From assembly GCF_030272615.1 (NCBI RefSeq), contig NC_081409.1, positions 473,366,573 to 473,430,572 of the forward strand: 64,000 nt of DNA, in the 5' to 3' direction. The position numbers were made by a program, and so were the translations under genes. The notes beneath the pieces were generated by a model that saw only the letters and a list, made by a program, of their open reading frames with translations, was not told the origin of the DNA and did no database searches. The DNA is from Cryptomeria japonica (taxonomy: Eukaryota; Streptophyta; Pinopsida; Cupressales; Cupressaceae). Below, in pieces: positions 34,986 to 46,332 of this stretch (its first letter is position 1; the number at the start of each line of letters is the position of its first letter).

Positions 34986-36008
34986 TTGATGGCATCAGCA
35001 TCAAGTTCTACATTCAATCCATATCAAAAGGAGAGTCCCAAATTTTATGGCACAAATTACAAAATATGGAAGGAGCAAATTAAGATTCATCTAGGATGTC
35101 TTAGAGCTGAAATTTGGGAGATAGTGGAGAAAGGGTATATACCTCATGATCCTAATTCTGGAACACCGACACCTACTCGTGAATAGAAGAGAGATGAAAA
35201 TGATGTCAGAGAAAAAGAAGCATTGCTAAGTGCCCTATCTGATGAGAAGCTATTGAATGTCATAGAGTTGGAGAATGCAAGATAGATCTAGCTAAAGTTT
35301 GAAACTCTTTATGAAGGTGACCAAGCAGTAAAACTTGCAAAACTTGAAGGTTTCTGGGTGAACTATGAAACTTTGAAGATGTAATAAGATGAGAAGATAA
35401 GCTCTTTCATGGATAGAGTGAATGATATTGTCATGGGAATCAAATGTTGTAGTGGATCAGTTAGTGAGGATGAGGTTGTCGCAAATATTCTGAGAGTTCT
35501 ACCTCTAACTTACAAGATGAAGGCTACTGCAATTAATGAACTCCAGACAATGTCAAGTACCCATATTACCAAAGATACATTACTTGTGAAATTGACTACT
35601 TTTTAGCTTGAGGAACTTGGAGATCAAAGTGCTACTAAGATAGAAACTGCATTTAAAGCATTTGCCTCTGATAAGCAAAAGATAGATTGAAAAGAGTTAT
35701 ATGCCAAAGATTTGGAAGACATTGAGAGAGAAGATAGAGAACTTGAAGAGTTGGAAGCCCTAATTTCTAGAAGAATCCCTAAAGAACCGATTGGAAGTAA
35801 GTATGAAGGAAAAGTACCTTTTAAATGTTTTTCATGCAATAAGACTAGTCACTTTGCTTCTAGATGTTCTGAAAGAGCTCCTAGGAATCATGAAAGATTT
35901 ATGAGGAATTATAAGCCTAATCCGGAATATCAGAGAAAACCTAGATTTAGAAGGAATACAGATAAATCATGTTATTATGTTGGTGGTGATGATTTTGGTA
36001 TTATTGAA

Positions 36009-36072
<64 letters not shown>

Positions 36073-36221
36073 CTGTAAGTGGATCTGGTAATAGAAGCTC
36101 TAGTAAAGATTGGGTACTTATTGCTATCAAGGATGATTCTTGGGAACCTGTAATTGATACAACTCATACTGAGGAGAAGGCTTTAGCTACTAAAATTGAA
36201 GAAAGGATGAATCAGTTATAG
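34986..36221 (+). pseudogene. gag: Copia gag polyprotein
   Basis: Starts MASASSSTFNPYQKE (second Met of the ORF; the ATG at 34986 is one codon earlier) and continues FYGTNYKIWKEQIKIHLGC, the usual copia gag opening. Several TAG/TAA codons interrupt it before VSEDEVVANILRVLP and the CCHC zinc knuckle CFSCNKTSHFASRC at about 35830. Downstream a pure GAT microsatellite (36009-36068) inserts about 20 aspartates. Gag forms the virus-like particle and binds RNA. Confidence 0.85.
36009..36068 (+). repeat. (GAT)20 microsatellite encoding poly-Asp in gag
   Basis: Twenty uninterrupted GAT triplets in the gag frame. Related elements usually have only a short acidic stretch here, so a trinucleotide expansion after or before insertion is likely. 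Confidence 0.95.
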
Positions 36222-37800
36222 ACAATGGTTTCTCACTTCACATGACTGGTGACGAGGAAATTCCTAACTCTACAAGAATTTCATGGCAAACTAGTCAGAT
36301 TTGGAGACAAAAAGGCATGCAGAATCAAAGGAAAAGGAACAATATCCTTGGATGGTAAGACTAATATTGATAATGTTTATTATGTTGAAGGATTGAAGCA
36401 TAATATTTTGAGTGTAGGTAAGATGGTGGATAGAGGATTTCATTTGCAATTTAAAGATAGAAAATGCAAGATTATCAGTAGATCTAGATTGGAGATTGCA
36501 TCCGAAACTTAGACCAAAGCAAATATCTTTCATTTAAACTCTCGTGAGAAGGTTTGCTTAATTGCTCAAATTGAAGAAAGTCGGCTATGGCATAAGAGGA
36601 TGTGTCATGTAAACTTTGATTGCATAGTCAAGATCAATTCAACACAAGCTGCCAGAGATTTACCCAAGATTGTTAAACCTCATAATCTAATATGTAGAGA
36701 ATGTCAAATGGGTAAGCAAGTTAGAATTCTTTCAGAAGCATACATGATAGATCTAATGAAATTATTGATCTTATTCATACTGATTTGTGTGGACCAGCAA
36801 GGACTAAATGTTTTCAAGGTGATAGATGCTTTATGTTGCTTATTGATGATTATTCTAGAATGATGTGGGTTGCATTTTTTAAAGAAAAATTTGAAGCTCT
36901 TGATAAATTTAAAATTTTCAAAGCTATGGTTGAGACAGAAACATGATTAAAGATAAAATGTTTAAGATCAGATCAAGGTGGTGAATTTGCATCCAGTGAG
37001 TTCAACAACTTTTTTGAAAAGCATGGAATCAGAAGACAATTTTCTGTACCTAGAACCCCACAGTAGAATGGAATAGTGGACAGGAAGAGAAGAACTATCT
37101 TGGATGCTGCAAGGACAATGATGATGGAAGCCAAATTTCCCAATATATACTAGGGAGAAGCTATCAATACCATAGTATACACTTTCAACAGAGTACATAT
37201 AAAAGGTGATACCGGTAAGACTCCTTATGAATTATGGTTTGGTCATACTCCTACTCTTAGATATTTCAGAGTTTTTGGAAGTAAATGCTATATTAGAAGA
37301 GATGATGCATTAAGTAAATTTGATCTTAGAAGTGATGAAGGTATATTTTTGGGTTATTCTACAAAGAGAAAAGCATACAGATGTTATAACAAAAGATTGA
37401 ATAGGATTATGGAAAGCATAAATGTCAAGGTGGATATGCAAGATAATAATTAGATCAAATCATATGATTATGGACCGGAAGATGAATTTGTCAAATCAAA
37501 ACCAGAAGTGCAAGAAACTATTTGGAGCATAGATCAAATTGCTCTGGTAACATCATAAAATTCCATGGTGACTGATGAAGGGCAGAAAGAATCAGAAAGT
37601 CAAGACATTCTAAAAACTCCTAGGTATGTGAAGTTGAATCATTCTGAAGATCAGATCATTTGAGATAAAAGGAAAGGTGTGATAACAAGAAGAAGGTTAA
37701 CTACTGAAGAGGTATGTTTAATTTCTCAAATTGAACTAGAATCTTTTATTGAAGCAAGTAAAGATCACAATTGGATGAAAGCAGTGAAAGAGGAACTAGA
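36205..37800 (+). pseudogene. pol: Copia protease and integrase
   Basis: A protease active-site-like DNGFSLHMTGD (family DSGCSHHMTGD; the second Ser/Cys positions have changed) begins near 36219 after a frame break. GLKHNILSVGKMVDRGFHLQ follows, a conserved copia pre-integrase block. The integrase zinc region reads LWHKRMCHVNFD and CRECQMGKQ. The core is in several frames: a TDLCGPA-like segment near 36780, DQGGEF near 36972 and PQ*NGIVDRK near 37062, where the catalytic Glu has become Asp in DRKR. Integrase inserts the cDNA into the genome; this copy is inactive. Confidence 0.8.
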
Positions 37801-38560
37801 TCAAATAGAATAGAATAAGACTTGGGAATTGGTTCCTAGGCCTAAAGATAAGAATATTATTGGAACTAAATGGGTTTTCAAGAATAAATTAAATGAGGAA
37901 GGCCAAGTTGTGAGAAATAAAGCTAGACTAGTTTGCAAAGGGTATTCACAGGAAGGAGTTGATTATGATGAAACCCGTGCTTTGGTTGCAAGAATTGAAG
38001 CGGTAAGACTATTTATTGCCTATCATGCACACAAGAGCTACAAGGTATATCATACGGATGTCAAATGTGCATTTCTGAATGGATATCTTGAAGAGGAAGT
38101 CTACATTGAGTATCCTGATGGATTTTCTTTATCAGAGGACAAAGACATGGTTTGCAGATTGAAGAAAGCTTTATATGGACTAAAACAAGCCCTTAGAACA
38201 TGGTATGCTAGATTAGATAAATATCTTTCAAAGCTTAGTTTTAGCAAAGGTAATGTTTATAGTAACTTATATTATAAGATTGAGCATGATGACATACTGG
38301 TCATTGAAGTCTTTGTGGATGATATCATTTTTGGTGAAGAAGAAAGTTTGTGCATGAAATTTGTTGATGATATGAAGAATGAATTTGAAATGTCTATGAT
38401 TGGTGAGATGAAATTTTTCTTAGCTTTGCAGATTACTCAAACTAATAAAGGTATTTTCATCTATCAAACTAAATATGTGAGGGAATTGTTTAATAAATTT
38501 GGACTTGAGAATTCTAAACGTGTTGGTACTCCAATGATAACCAGTTGCAAATTGTCCTAG
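37801..38560 (+). pseudogene. pol: Copia reverse transcriptase (well-preserved part)
   Basis: A 243-codon frame starts [20 protein letters not shown], then [19 protein letters not shown] and the motif-A block [20 protein letters not shown]. It keeps [20 protein letters not shown] and the catalytic VFVDDIIFG (family YVDDIIFG; both aspartates kept). It ends [15 protein letters not shown] at a TAG. Upstream (37734-37828) ESFIEASKDHNWMKAVKEEL in the same frame is the natural RT lead-in, broken by a TAG at about 37811. One change in motif A ([10 protein letters not shown] for APVARLEAIRL) is unusual. Confidence 0.9.
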
Positions 38561-38999
38561 GAAGATGAAACTCCTAGAGTGAATCCTAGTAGATACAAAT
38601 CAATGATTGGTGGATTATTGTACTTAACTTAGACTAGACCTGCTATAATGAATGATGTTTGTATTGCTTCTAGATTTTAGTCAGATCCTAGAGAAACTCA
38701 AAATATTATTGTGAAATGGATATTCACATATTTGGCAAGTACAACAAATTATGGGTTATGGTATCCAAACGATGATGATTTCAGACTATGTGCCTATACA
38801 AACTCTGATTGGGCAAGATATATGGATGATCGGAAGAGTACTACATGTGGTGCATTATTTCTTAGAAAGAAATTGGTTTAATGGCTTAGCAAGAAACAAT
38901 CATGCACTTCACTATCTACTGTTGAAGCTAAATATGTAGCTATTGCAACTAACTGTACTCAAATTTTATGGATGAAATAGATGTTGAAAGATACAAGTT
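38561..38999 (+). pseudogene. pol: Copia RNase H, N-terminal part
   Basis: Continues from RT after a stop: NPSRYKSMIGGLLYL, RPAIMNDVCIASRF and YTNSDWARYMDDRKSTT, with the DSDWA and STVEAKYVAIA blocks of copia RNase H. The frame carries four or more stops. It is cut at 38999 by the nested minus-strand copia; the rest of the domain resumes at 42001. Confidence 0.85.
38995..38999. repeat. Target-site duplication of the nested element (left)
   Basis: AAGTT, repeated at 42001-42005 immediately beyond the other end of the nested element. Confidence 0.9.
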
Positions 39000-40219
39000 T
39001 GTTAGGATAACCAATGTACAACTAAGAGGGGGTGAATCAGTTGTCAACAGATTATAAAACTTTAAGCACACAAAACCTTTTACCGGAATGCACAAACCAA
39101 ATACTGGAATAGCAGATAATACAATTAAGCATAAACATAAATCACAAAACAATTACCAACCATCCATAACACATAACACCATGATTTGTACATGGAAAAC
39201 CTGGTAAAGGGAAAAACCATGGTGGGAAGCACACCCATAGTCAGATAATACTTCTACAGCAAGTATGTGATTACAATAAGAGGGGCCTACACATGCAGGA
39301 AGGCCATTAGCCCAGAGCGCACTGCTCATCACAAAAGGATCCTCACTGACTACAAGATAAATCCAGACTACAATCCAGAAAGATGAATGAACTGCAAGAA
39401 TAGCATCTCCTATGCCTGAGTATAGTTACAGTTAAGTTCAATACTAGAGGTCTTAAACCTCTTTCACAAACCCAATTCAATCACTTATGATCAACCAAAA
39501 CCTCTACATATTATTACAACTTTATTCACACACAAATAATCCCATAACCTTGACCTACGATCTACAAAGAGATCTTGCATCATATTTATACCAACCCGAG
39601 ACCTAAACAATTAGGTCGACCACCTAAAAGATAATACAATAGATGCATTACATAATCCCACAAACCAATTATAAACCAAGTTGGCCTAAGACCGAAACAA
39701 CATAAACCAAACAATAAATCCTACAGGTGATGCATCAAGAGCATCAACCAATAGGTTACATAAATCGGTCCATAACCTAGTAGAATAACCATCGGACCCA
39801 AAATAGGTCGCCATAAGCCAAATGAAACACCACGATCAACTGGAACATGAACAAGATAACCATCAACATCTTGATAACCTTCTAGAAGCTAAACCAACAC
39901 CATTTATTGGATTCATAAAAAGATCTTCATCAAAGTGCTGCCAATAAAACCCTTACCAGTGACCAAAAGGCTTATTAGAACAAATGATAGCATCCAGATC
40001 ATCAAATCCTGAACCAATTGAATGTGATACACATCAGAAAGACATGAATAACCAATCTAAACCAATTCCAACATCCGGACCAGAACCAGAGACAAATCTC
40101 CAAATCAACATCAAAGACCAACCACTCTACCAGAAGCCCGTAGACAGCAAAACAACTAGTGTTGACATCAATGACAAACATCAATGCAACACATAATCAA
40201 TTCCTCCAAATTGCCAACA
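39000..40219 (-). repeat. Left LTR of nested copia (3' LTR of the element)
   Basis: Plus strand TGTTAGGATAACC to TTGCCAACA. Homologous to 40778-42000. Minus-strand TATA box TATAAATATG at about 39581-39590. Confidence 0.9.
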
Positions 40220-40500
40220 ATCTCCCCCTTTGACATTGATGGCAACACTAGATGTGAAAAACATTCAAGTGCCAAACAAGTCTCCCCCAATGGAAGACAT
40301 CCAAGAAATTCTCCAAGATGATATGACAATGAAGTTCTAAACCAATAGACCAAACTCCCCCTATGAATGATATCCCTATTAAGCTCTATTTTTCACATAA
40401 ATATCTCTCCCCCTTTGACATCAATGCCAAAAATCTAATATAAACATCAAAAAAAAATTATAAAACCTCTGAACCACACAGCTGACTACTCCCCCTGACT
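40220..40500 (-). other. 3' UTR of nested copia with five polypurine-like tracts
   Basis: On the minus strand AGGGGGAGA-type tracts occur near 40489, 40403, 40353, 40279 and finally at 40220-40235, the last abutting the LTR as the true polypurine tract. Several are followed or preceded by a TTGATGTCAAAG-like phrase. The outer copia has the same arrangement at 42343-42593. Confidence 0.7.
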
Positions 40501-40584
40501 AGTAGCACCAATTCATCAATCTGGAATGAATGATAGTTATGATAATGCATGTAAGACTGATGCTAGTTATCATCACTCAAGTCT

Positions 40585-40777
40585 CTACCAAAGGGGAAAA
40601 ACTCCCAATCTATCTTTGAAGTACTCAAATGATTCCTTAGGCAAAGTTTTAGTGAAGATATCTGCAATCTACTCTTTAGTGTTCACATAAACCAGTCTGA
40701 CTTCATTTGCTTCCACCTTCTCCTTCAGAATATTATACTTTATAGAAATGTGCTTAGTCTTAGAATGAAATACCAAT
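40585..40777 (-). pseudogene. pol: Residual RNase H C-terminus fused to the primer site (nested copia)
   Basis: The minus strand after the LTR end (complement at 40778) reads AT, then TGGTAT, then directly codes FHSKTKHISIKYNILKEKVE and ends FEYFKDRLGVFPLW at a stop. This is the last 60 or so residues of copia RNase H. The first six bases of the initiator-Met primer site TGGTATCAGAGC are joined to the coding sequence, so the deletion removed everything from inside the primer site to near the end of pol. Confidence 0.85.
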
Positions 40778-42000
40778 TGTTAGGATAACTGGTGGACAAC
40801 TAGGAGGGGGGGTGAATTAATTGTCAATAGATTATAAAACTTTATGCACACAAAACCTTTTACTAGAATGCATAAACCAAATATCAGAATATCAGATAAT
40901 ACAATTGAGCACAAACATAAATCACAAAACAATTACCAACCATCCATAACACATAACACCATGATTTGTACATGGAAAACCTAGTAAAGGGAAAAACCAT
41001 GGTGGGAAGCCTACCCACAGTCAGATAATACTTTTTCAGCAAGTATGTGATTACAATAAGAGGGGACTACACATTTAGGAAGGCCAATAGCCTAGAGCGC
41101 ACTACTCATCACAAAACGAGCCTCACTGACTACAAAATAATTCTAAACTACAATCTAGAAAGATGAACGAACTGCAAGAATAGCATCTTCTATGCTTGAG
41201 TACAGTTTCGGTTAAGCTCAATACCAAAGGTCTTAAACCTCTTTCAAAAACCAAATTCAATCACCTATGATCAACCAAAATCTTTGCATATGATTATAAC
41301 TTTATTTGCACATAGATAATCCCATAACCTTGACTTATTATCTACAAAGAAATCTTATATCATATTTATACCAACTTGGGACCTAAACAATTAGGTCGGC
41401 CACCTAAAAGATAATACAATAGATCCGTTACATAATCCTACAAACTAATGATAAACCAAGCTAGCATAAGATTGAAACAACATACATCAAATAATAAATC
41501 CAACCAGTGATGCATCGGGAGCATCAACCAACACGTTATAGAAATTGGTCCATAACCTAGCAGAATAACCACCAGACCCAAAATAGGTTGTCATAAGCCA
41601 AATGAAACACCAAGATCAACTAGAACATGAACATGATAACCATCAGCATCCTAATAACCTTCTAGAAGCCGAACCAACACTACTTATCAGATTCATCAAA
41701 AGATCTTCATCAAAGCACTATCGGTAAAACCCTTACCGGTGACCAAAAGGCTTACTAGAACAAATGATAGCATCCAGATCATCAAATCCTAAACCAACTG
41801 AATGTGATACACATCAGGAACACATGAATAATCAATCTAAACTAATTCCAATAGTCGAACCAAAACCAAAGACAAATCTTCAGATCAATATCAAAGACCA
41901 ACCACTCTACCAGAAGTCGGTAGACAATAAAACAACTAGTGTTGATATCAATGACAAACATCAATGCAACACATATATCAATTCCTCCAAATTGCCAATA
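40778..42000 (-). repeat. Right LTR of nested copia (5' LTR of the element)
   Basis: Plus strand TGTTAGGATAACTGG to TTGCCAATA; the terminal CA has mutated to TA compared with the left copy. TATA box on the minus strand at about 41361-41370. A run of seven G residues near 40802 differs in length from the left LTR. Confidence 0.9.
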
Positions 42001-42265
42001 AAGTTATGATGAACCTATTGTTATTCACTATGATAATACTAATACTATTGATATGTGAAAGGATCTATTATTTCATTCCAAATCAAAACACATTTCTACA
42101 AGGTATAATTTCTTGAAGGAAAAGGTTGAAGCAAAGGAAGTCAGATTGGTTTATGTGCCTACTAAGGAACAAATTGCAGATATTCTAACAAAGTCATTGC
42201 CTAAAGATACTTTTGAATATCTTAGAGATCAATTGGGGGTCACCACCCCTCCAAAAGAGACTTAG
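42001..42265 (+). pseudogene. pol: Copia RNase H, C-terminal part of the outer element
   Basis: Resumes after the nested insertion: EPIVIHYDNTNTIDM, LLFHSKSKHISTRYNFLKEK, VRLVYVPTKEQIADILTKSL and YLRDQLGVTTP before the stop. One TGA lies near 42057. This joins the N-terminal part that ends at 38999 once the nested element and one AAGTT are removed. Confidence 0.9.
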
Positions 42266-42593
42266 AGATGTAGGGTTGCATCAATTCAGTGAGCCTATCA
42301 CACATACTTTCTAATCTGGGTTGATGAGATGATGTTGTTGCTAAGGGGGAGTAGTCAGTTGTTCATTTTAGATCTCTTTGGTTTGGTATCCATCCTTTGT
42401 CATTGATGTCAAAGGGGGAGATGATGTCCATGTGAAAAATAGTTAATCCTTGGGGGAGATGGTGTTCATGTGTTTATCAGTTAATCTAAGGGGGAGATAT
42501 ATTTCAGATCAGTCTTTGGGAGATTGTTGGCATTCCTTGGCACTTGGATGTTTTTTCACAATTAGTGTTTTCATCAATGCCAAAGGGGGATAT
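42266..42593 (+). other. Copia 3' UTR with repeated polypurine tracts
   Basis: AAGGGGGA-type tracts lie near 42343, 42411, 42450, 42488 and 42583; the last (AAAGGGGGATAT) abuts the 3' LTR. Several adjoin a TTGATGTCAAAG phrase. No gene. Confidence 0.75.
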
Positions 42594-43803
42594 TGTTGGC
42601 AATATGTTGGGTTTGGTTAAGTATCATCATTGATGGCAACACTATAACCCGGTTAGATATGGTTCTTCTATCCCAGTTGGACCTATCCCGGTTAGACTTG
42701 GTGTTTGTCTTGGTTTTGGCTATGATTTTGATCTGGTATGATCAGATCCCTGGATTTGATTTTGGATGGCTATTTAGGATGGCTACATGCTTTTCATATT
42801 TTGTTAGTTCATGATTTTGTGCTCTGAAAGCTATCACTTATGTTCCTGGTTGGTATTTCCTAGTACTGGTTAGAGATATTTGATGATATGGTTCAGTGAT
42901 TTTTGGCTTATGGGAATAATTTCTAACATGATAAAGGTGCTTCTTGATCATGTTCTAATTGTTTGGTAGCTTTGCATTGGCTGGTGTGTTGTTATGGTGG
43001 TTCTAGTTGGATCCGGTTAGATATTTTGTGTTATTACACTAAGGGTTTCTACCGGTTGGTGAAACATGTTGGAGATTGATCTTAGCATGATTTTTGACAG
43101 ATATAATTGTTTGGGAATTCAAATTAGGTCCATTCTATGTAATCTATATCATAATATTGGTCTAGTGATATCGTGTGATGCAAGTTTTATAATTATGGGT
43201 TTAGGTTTTAGCTAACCTTATCAATAAGGTTGATGATCTATATTTATAGGTGACTTATTCATGTAATTTGGATATGGATGGTGTCGATGGTTATGTCTGT
43301 ATTATCAAAGAAAGGTTTATGTGTGAATAGTGACATATCATTTACTAGAAGATTGTAAAGGTTTTGGTGTTGCAGGGCAGATATTTGTGCTTAACTAGAA
43401 CTGTATCAAGCATTAGGAGATGCTACTTTCATAGTTCATTCTTTCTGGATTGTAGTCTGATGATTTTGTAAGTTAGTGAGAATTTATTTTGTGATGAGAA
43501 GTGAGCTCTAGGTGGTTGGCCTGATTGCAAGTGCAATCCCCATTCTAATTATTCCACATACTATTGTAGAAGTATTATCGTATTGTGGGTAGGGTTTCCC
43601 ACTATGGTTTTTTCCTTTACCGGTTTTTCCAAGTCAAAAAAATTGGTGTTGTGTGTACTATGCTTTCATGCTTTATCTTTCATTGTGCTAGTTTTTTTGT
43701 TCTTTGGTATAAAGGTTATAATCTGCATTAATTGTAAATATTGGTAGAAATCTAATTCACCCCCCTTCTCTCAATTTTCTCCTGATATCATAACTATCTA
43801 ACA
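42594..43803 (+). repeat. 3' LTR of the copia element
   Basis: 1210 bp, TGTTGGCAATATG to CTAACA, homologous to 33730-34933, with scattered substitutions and short indels. Confidence 0.9.
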
Positions 43804-45851
43804 GAATTTGGGTCAAGGATGAAAACACATGATTGACATACCTTCATTAAGGTAATCATTCTGGTATATTAAATATATATTTGTATATTGCATGTACTTT
43901 TCAATGTATTATATTTACTAGTTTTGGAAAAATAATGAAAAGATCATTTTATAATTGTTGCAGTACGTTCTACCTCTATCTCTCCCAGACAACTTTGACA
44001 ACAATGTCAAGCAATTTATATATGGTCTTGGAAAATGCATGAGGTAAGTAGTGATATTTGTTCAATTTGTTGTATACATCTTATATTTGCCTTTTGTTTT
44101 ACTTGTTATATAATATTTTAAATATTTTTGTTAAATCTTGTTAATATATTTGCACCTTAAATCACTTGTAGATGGTTGTCATCTAAATAAATCCATAAAT
44201 AAGATATAAATTTTTGGAAGAGAAAAATTCCTCGTCTAATGTGTGAAATACAAAAGTGTCTACCTTCGGCATTTTTCAATGCACAAGAACACTACCTCAT
44301 ACACCAAGTTGAGGAGATTGAATTGTGTGGACCTATACACACAAGGTCAATGTGGATGGTTGATGGGCACTTGAAATTTTTGAAGGCTTTGGTTAGACAA
44401 AGAGCACATCCTGAGGGTTCTATGGTGGAGGGATATATGGTATACCAGACCATGGTGTACATTACTGAATATCTTCCTAAGTTTGCAACAAAGTTTCATG
44501 TAGATCACATTTGGGATCCCAGCTCCATTAACAAATTCGAAGGGGAGTACCTCATGGGGAAAGGTAGATTGAGAAAAGTGAGAGGTAATTATAAGATGGT
44601 CATGGAGATTAATTAGAATACATTTTACATTTGTTTATTATGTATATTATACTTACTAATTTATTCATCTTCAATATACATCAATTATAAATTAAGGTCG
44701 TATACCATGGTAATTAACTAATTATATGTCATTTGTGAATTTTAATTTTTTTTATATAGTTGGTCAAGAGTAGGATGCACTACATTTGTACGTTGCAAAA
44801 AATCTTGATTCAATGATGGTATGGATTGAACGATGTCAACAATTTGGTCGCACATTAACATGGGAAGGTGTGTCTTCATTGGTTAAAGAAGCTCATCGTA
44901 ATGGAGATTCCAATGTTACACCAAGGGAAATTGATTTAGCATATGGTTTAAGAGATAAACACGTACGTATAAATATATTAAACACCCATATTATTTAATT
45001 GTTTTCAATTATATTATTGATGTATATATATGTTGAGTTTTTTTTCTTTTCATAAATTCGGCCAAGAAAATATGTTTATCATCTGACATTGCAATATTTT
45101 TTACATGTTTGACATATTGCAGGTGAAACACCACAAGGCTATGTGGTGCAATAGTCATAAATTTTTAATCAAAAAGTTGGATGACACTAAGAAAACTTGT
45201 AATTCTAGGATAACTATTGTCTTTCAGGTGACTAATGTTTCATCCAGAAGCGACATACATCCAGAAGTCTCAGAAAATTTATAATATGGGATTTTGGATG
45301 ATATACTTGAGTGTCACTTCAAGTCCTTCAAATTAGTTATGTTTGTCGTCCAATGGTACAGTCTATGATTGAATGAAAATGATCCCAAGAGAAGTGTTAT
45401 TGAACATGATAATGGATTTACCATGCTTAATACAAGGTCATTCGAGCAAGTTGGAAATGAGCCCTATGTTCTTCCAAGCCAATTTGAGCAAGCATTTTAC
45501 TCAGAGGTTCCGGGTAAACCGGGTTGGTCATTTGTTTTTAGACATGAGCCAAGAGGAAGGTCGGTAAAGTATAATTTTGTGGAAGAAGAAGATACCAAAG
45601 AACTAGAAGATGATGTAGATGATGATTAGGATCAACAGGTAGTTGATGATGTGCCTGATAAAGATGTCGAAGAAGAGGAACTAGATCATGATGATGTAGG
45701 AGTTAATGTTCATGAAGATGATATCTGTGCGGATGATGACATTATCGAAACTGATATCAATGACAATGATGATGATATGACCAATCCTTACAATGTCGAA
45801 TCTAGATTGGATGATACAGACAAAGAGTTAGATGAAGAAGAAGATCAATGA
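43804..45851 (+). pseudogene. CACTA (En/Spm) TNP2-type transposase, 3' exons
   Basis: Resumes the interrupted exon: EFGSRMKTHD, the GMKTHDCH block of TNP2, ends at 43851 before GTAATC. The next exon, 43974-44043 (YVLPLSLPDNFDNNV, donor GTAAGT), has clean splice sites. Exon 44172-44584 encodes CEIQKCLPSAFFNAQEHYL, ELCGPIHTRSMWMVDG and RAHPEGSMVEGYMVYQ, the domain of unknown function that follows TNP2 in CACTA transposases. A second such domain lies at 45369-45629 (FEQAFYSEVPGKPGWSFVFR), then an Asp/Glu-rich tail to 45851. Stops interrupt some exons. Confidence 0.88.
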
Positions 45852-46332
45852 CATTGAAATGTATGAGTTATCGATTATATTATCTATTTGATATTAATTT
45901 CTTGATAGAATTATATTTGACTTATATGGTTACATAATTAATTCATGATGTTTTTAATTTTTATGCCATATGTATCCTGATAATCTAACCATGTAACAAC
46001 ATATATAATTTCTTCACATAGATATTTAATGCAGTAATTATCAATTGTAGATAATAACAACAAAGAACTGATTTTAAAATGAAAACATCCACAACACCAT
46101 TAGAAAATAAGGAAATTGATTTATGTATACTGAAAATAAGAGTCTTGTCCTTGGAACATGAGAACTACTTGAAACTTGAACTTCTAAAAACTTGTAAAAG
46201 CTTAAAAACATATATCAACTTGTCCTTTGTAAATGATTACATCAAGTACTTATAACACATCATAGGGTTACACCCTTTGAAAAAGTATTTTGGAAACAAA
46301 TTAAAACATTAATCTTTAAATGAAAGTAGTTA
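45852..46332. other. Convergent intergenic region
   Basis: AT-rich sequence between the 3' ends of the TNP2 gene and the minus-strand unknown gene. The first 115 bp, with the preceding end of the TNP2 gene, are duplicated at 61748-61912. No gene and no CACTA terminal repeat seen. Confidence 0.45.

Larger units (their letters stand above)
39000..42000 (-). mobile_element. Internally deleted copia element nested in the copia RNase H gene
   Basis: Minus-strand element of 3001 bp with two LTRs of about 1.22 kb and an internal region of only 558 bp. It is related to the outer copia: LTR ends TGTTGGCAA...CCTAACA, an initiator-Met-type primer-site start, and a polypurine tract AAAGGGGGAGAT. All of gag, protease, integrase and RT are gone; the internal region holds only the end of the RNase H reading frame and the 3' UTR. 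It is a non-autonomous deletion derivative that needed a helper element to transpose. Confidence 0.92.
33730..43803 (+). mobile_element. Ty1-copia retrotransposon inserted in the TNP2 gene
   Basis: Bounded by TGTTGGCAATATG...CTAACA, with a GAATT duplication on both sides. The left LTR ends at 34933 and is followed by an initiator-tRNA-Met primer site. Gag, protease, integrase, RT and RNase H are in copia order (integrase before RT). Its RNase H is split by a second, minus-strand copia element (39000-42000). Without that insert it would be about 7.1 kb. Many stops indicate age. Confidence 0.95.

Noticed and set aside
35967-36167. Poly-Ile minus-strand ORF
   Set aside because: Shadow of the GAT microsatellite that encodes poly-Asp in gag on the plus strand.
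40220-40777. Nested element as a TRIM or MITE
   Set aside because: Its LTRs exceed 1.2 kb and the internal region contains copia RNase H coding sequence, so it is a deletion derivative of a copia element.
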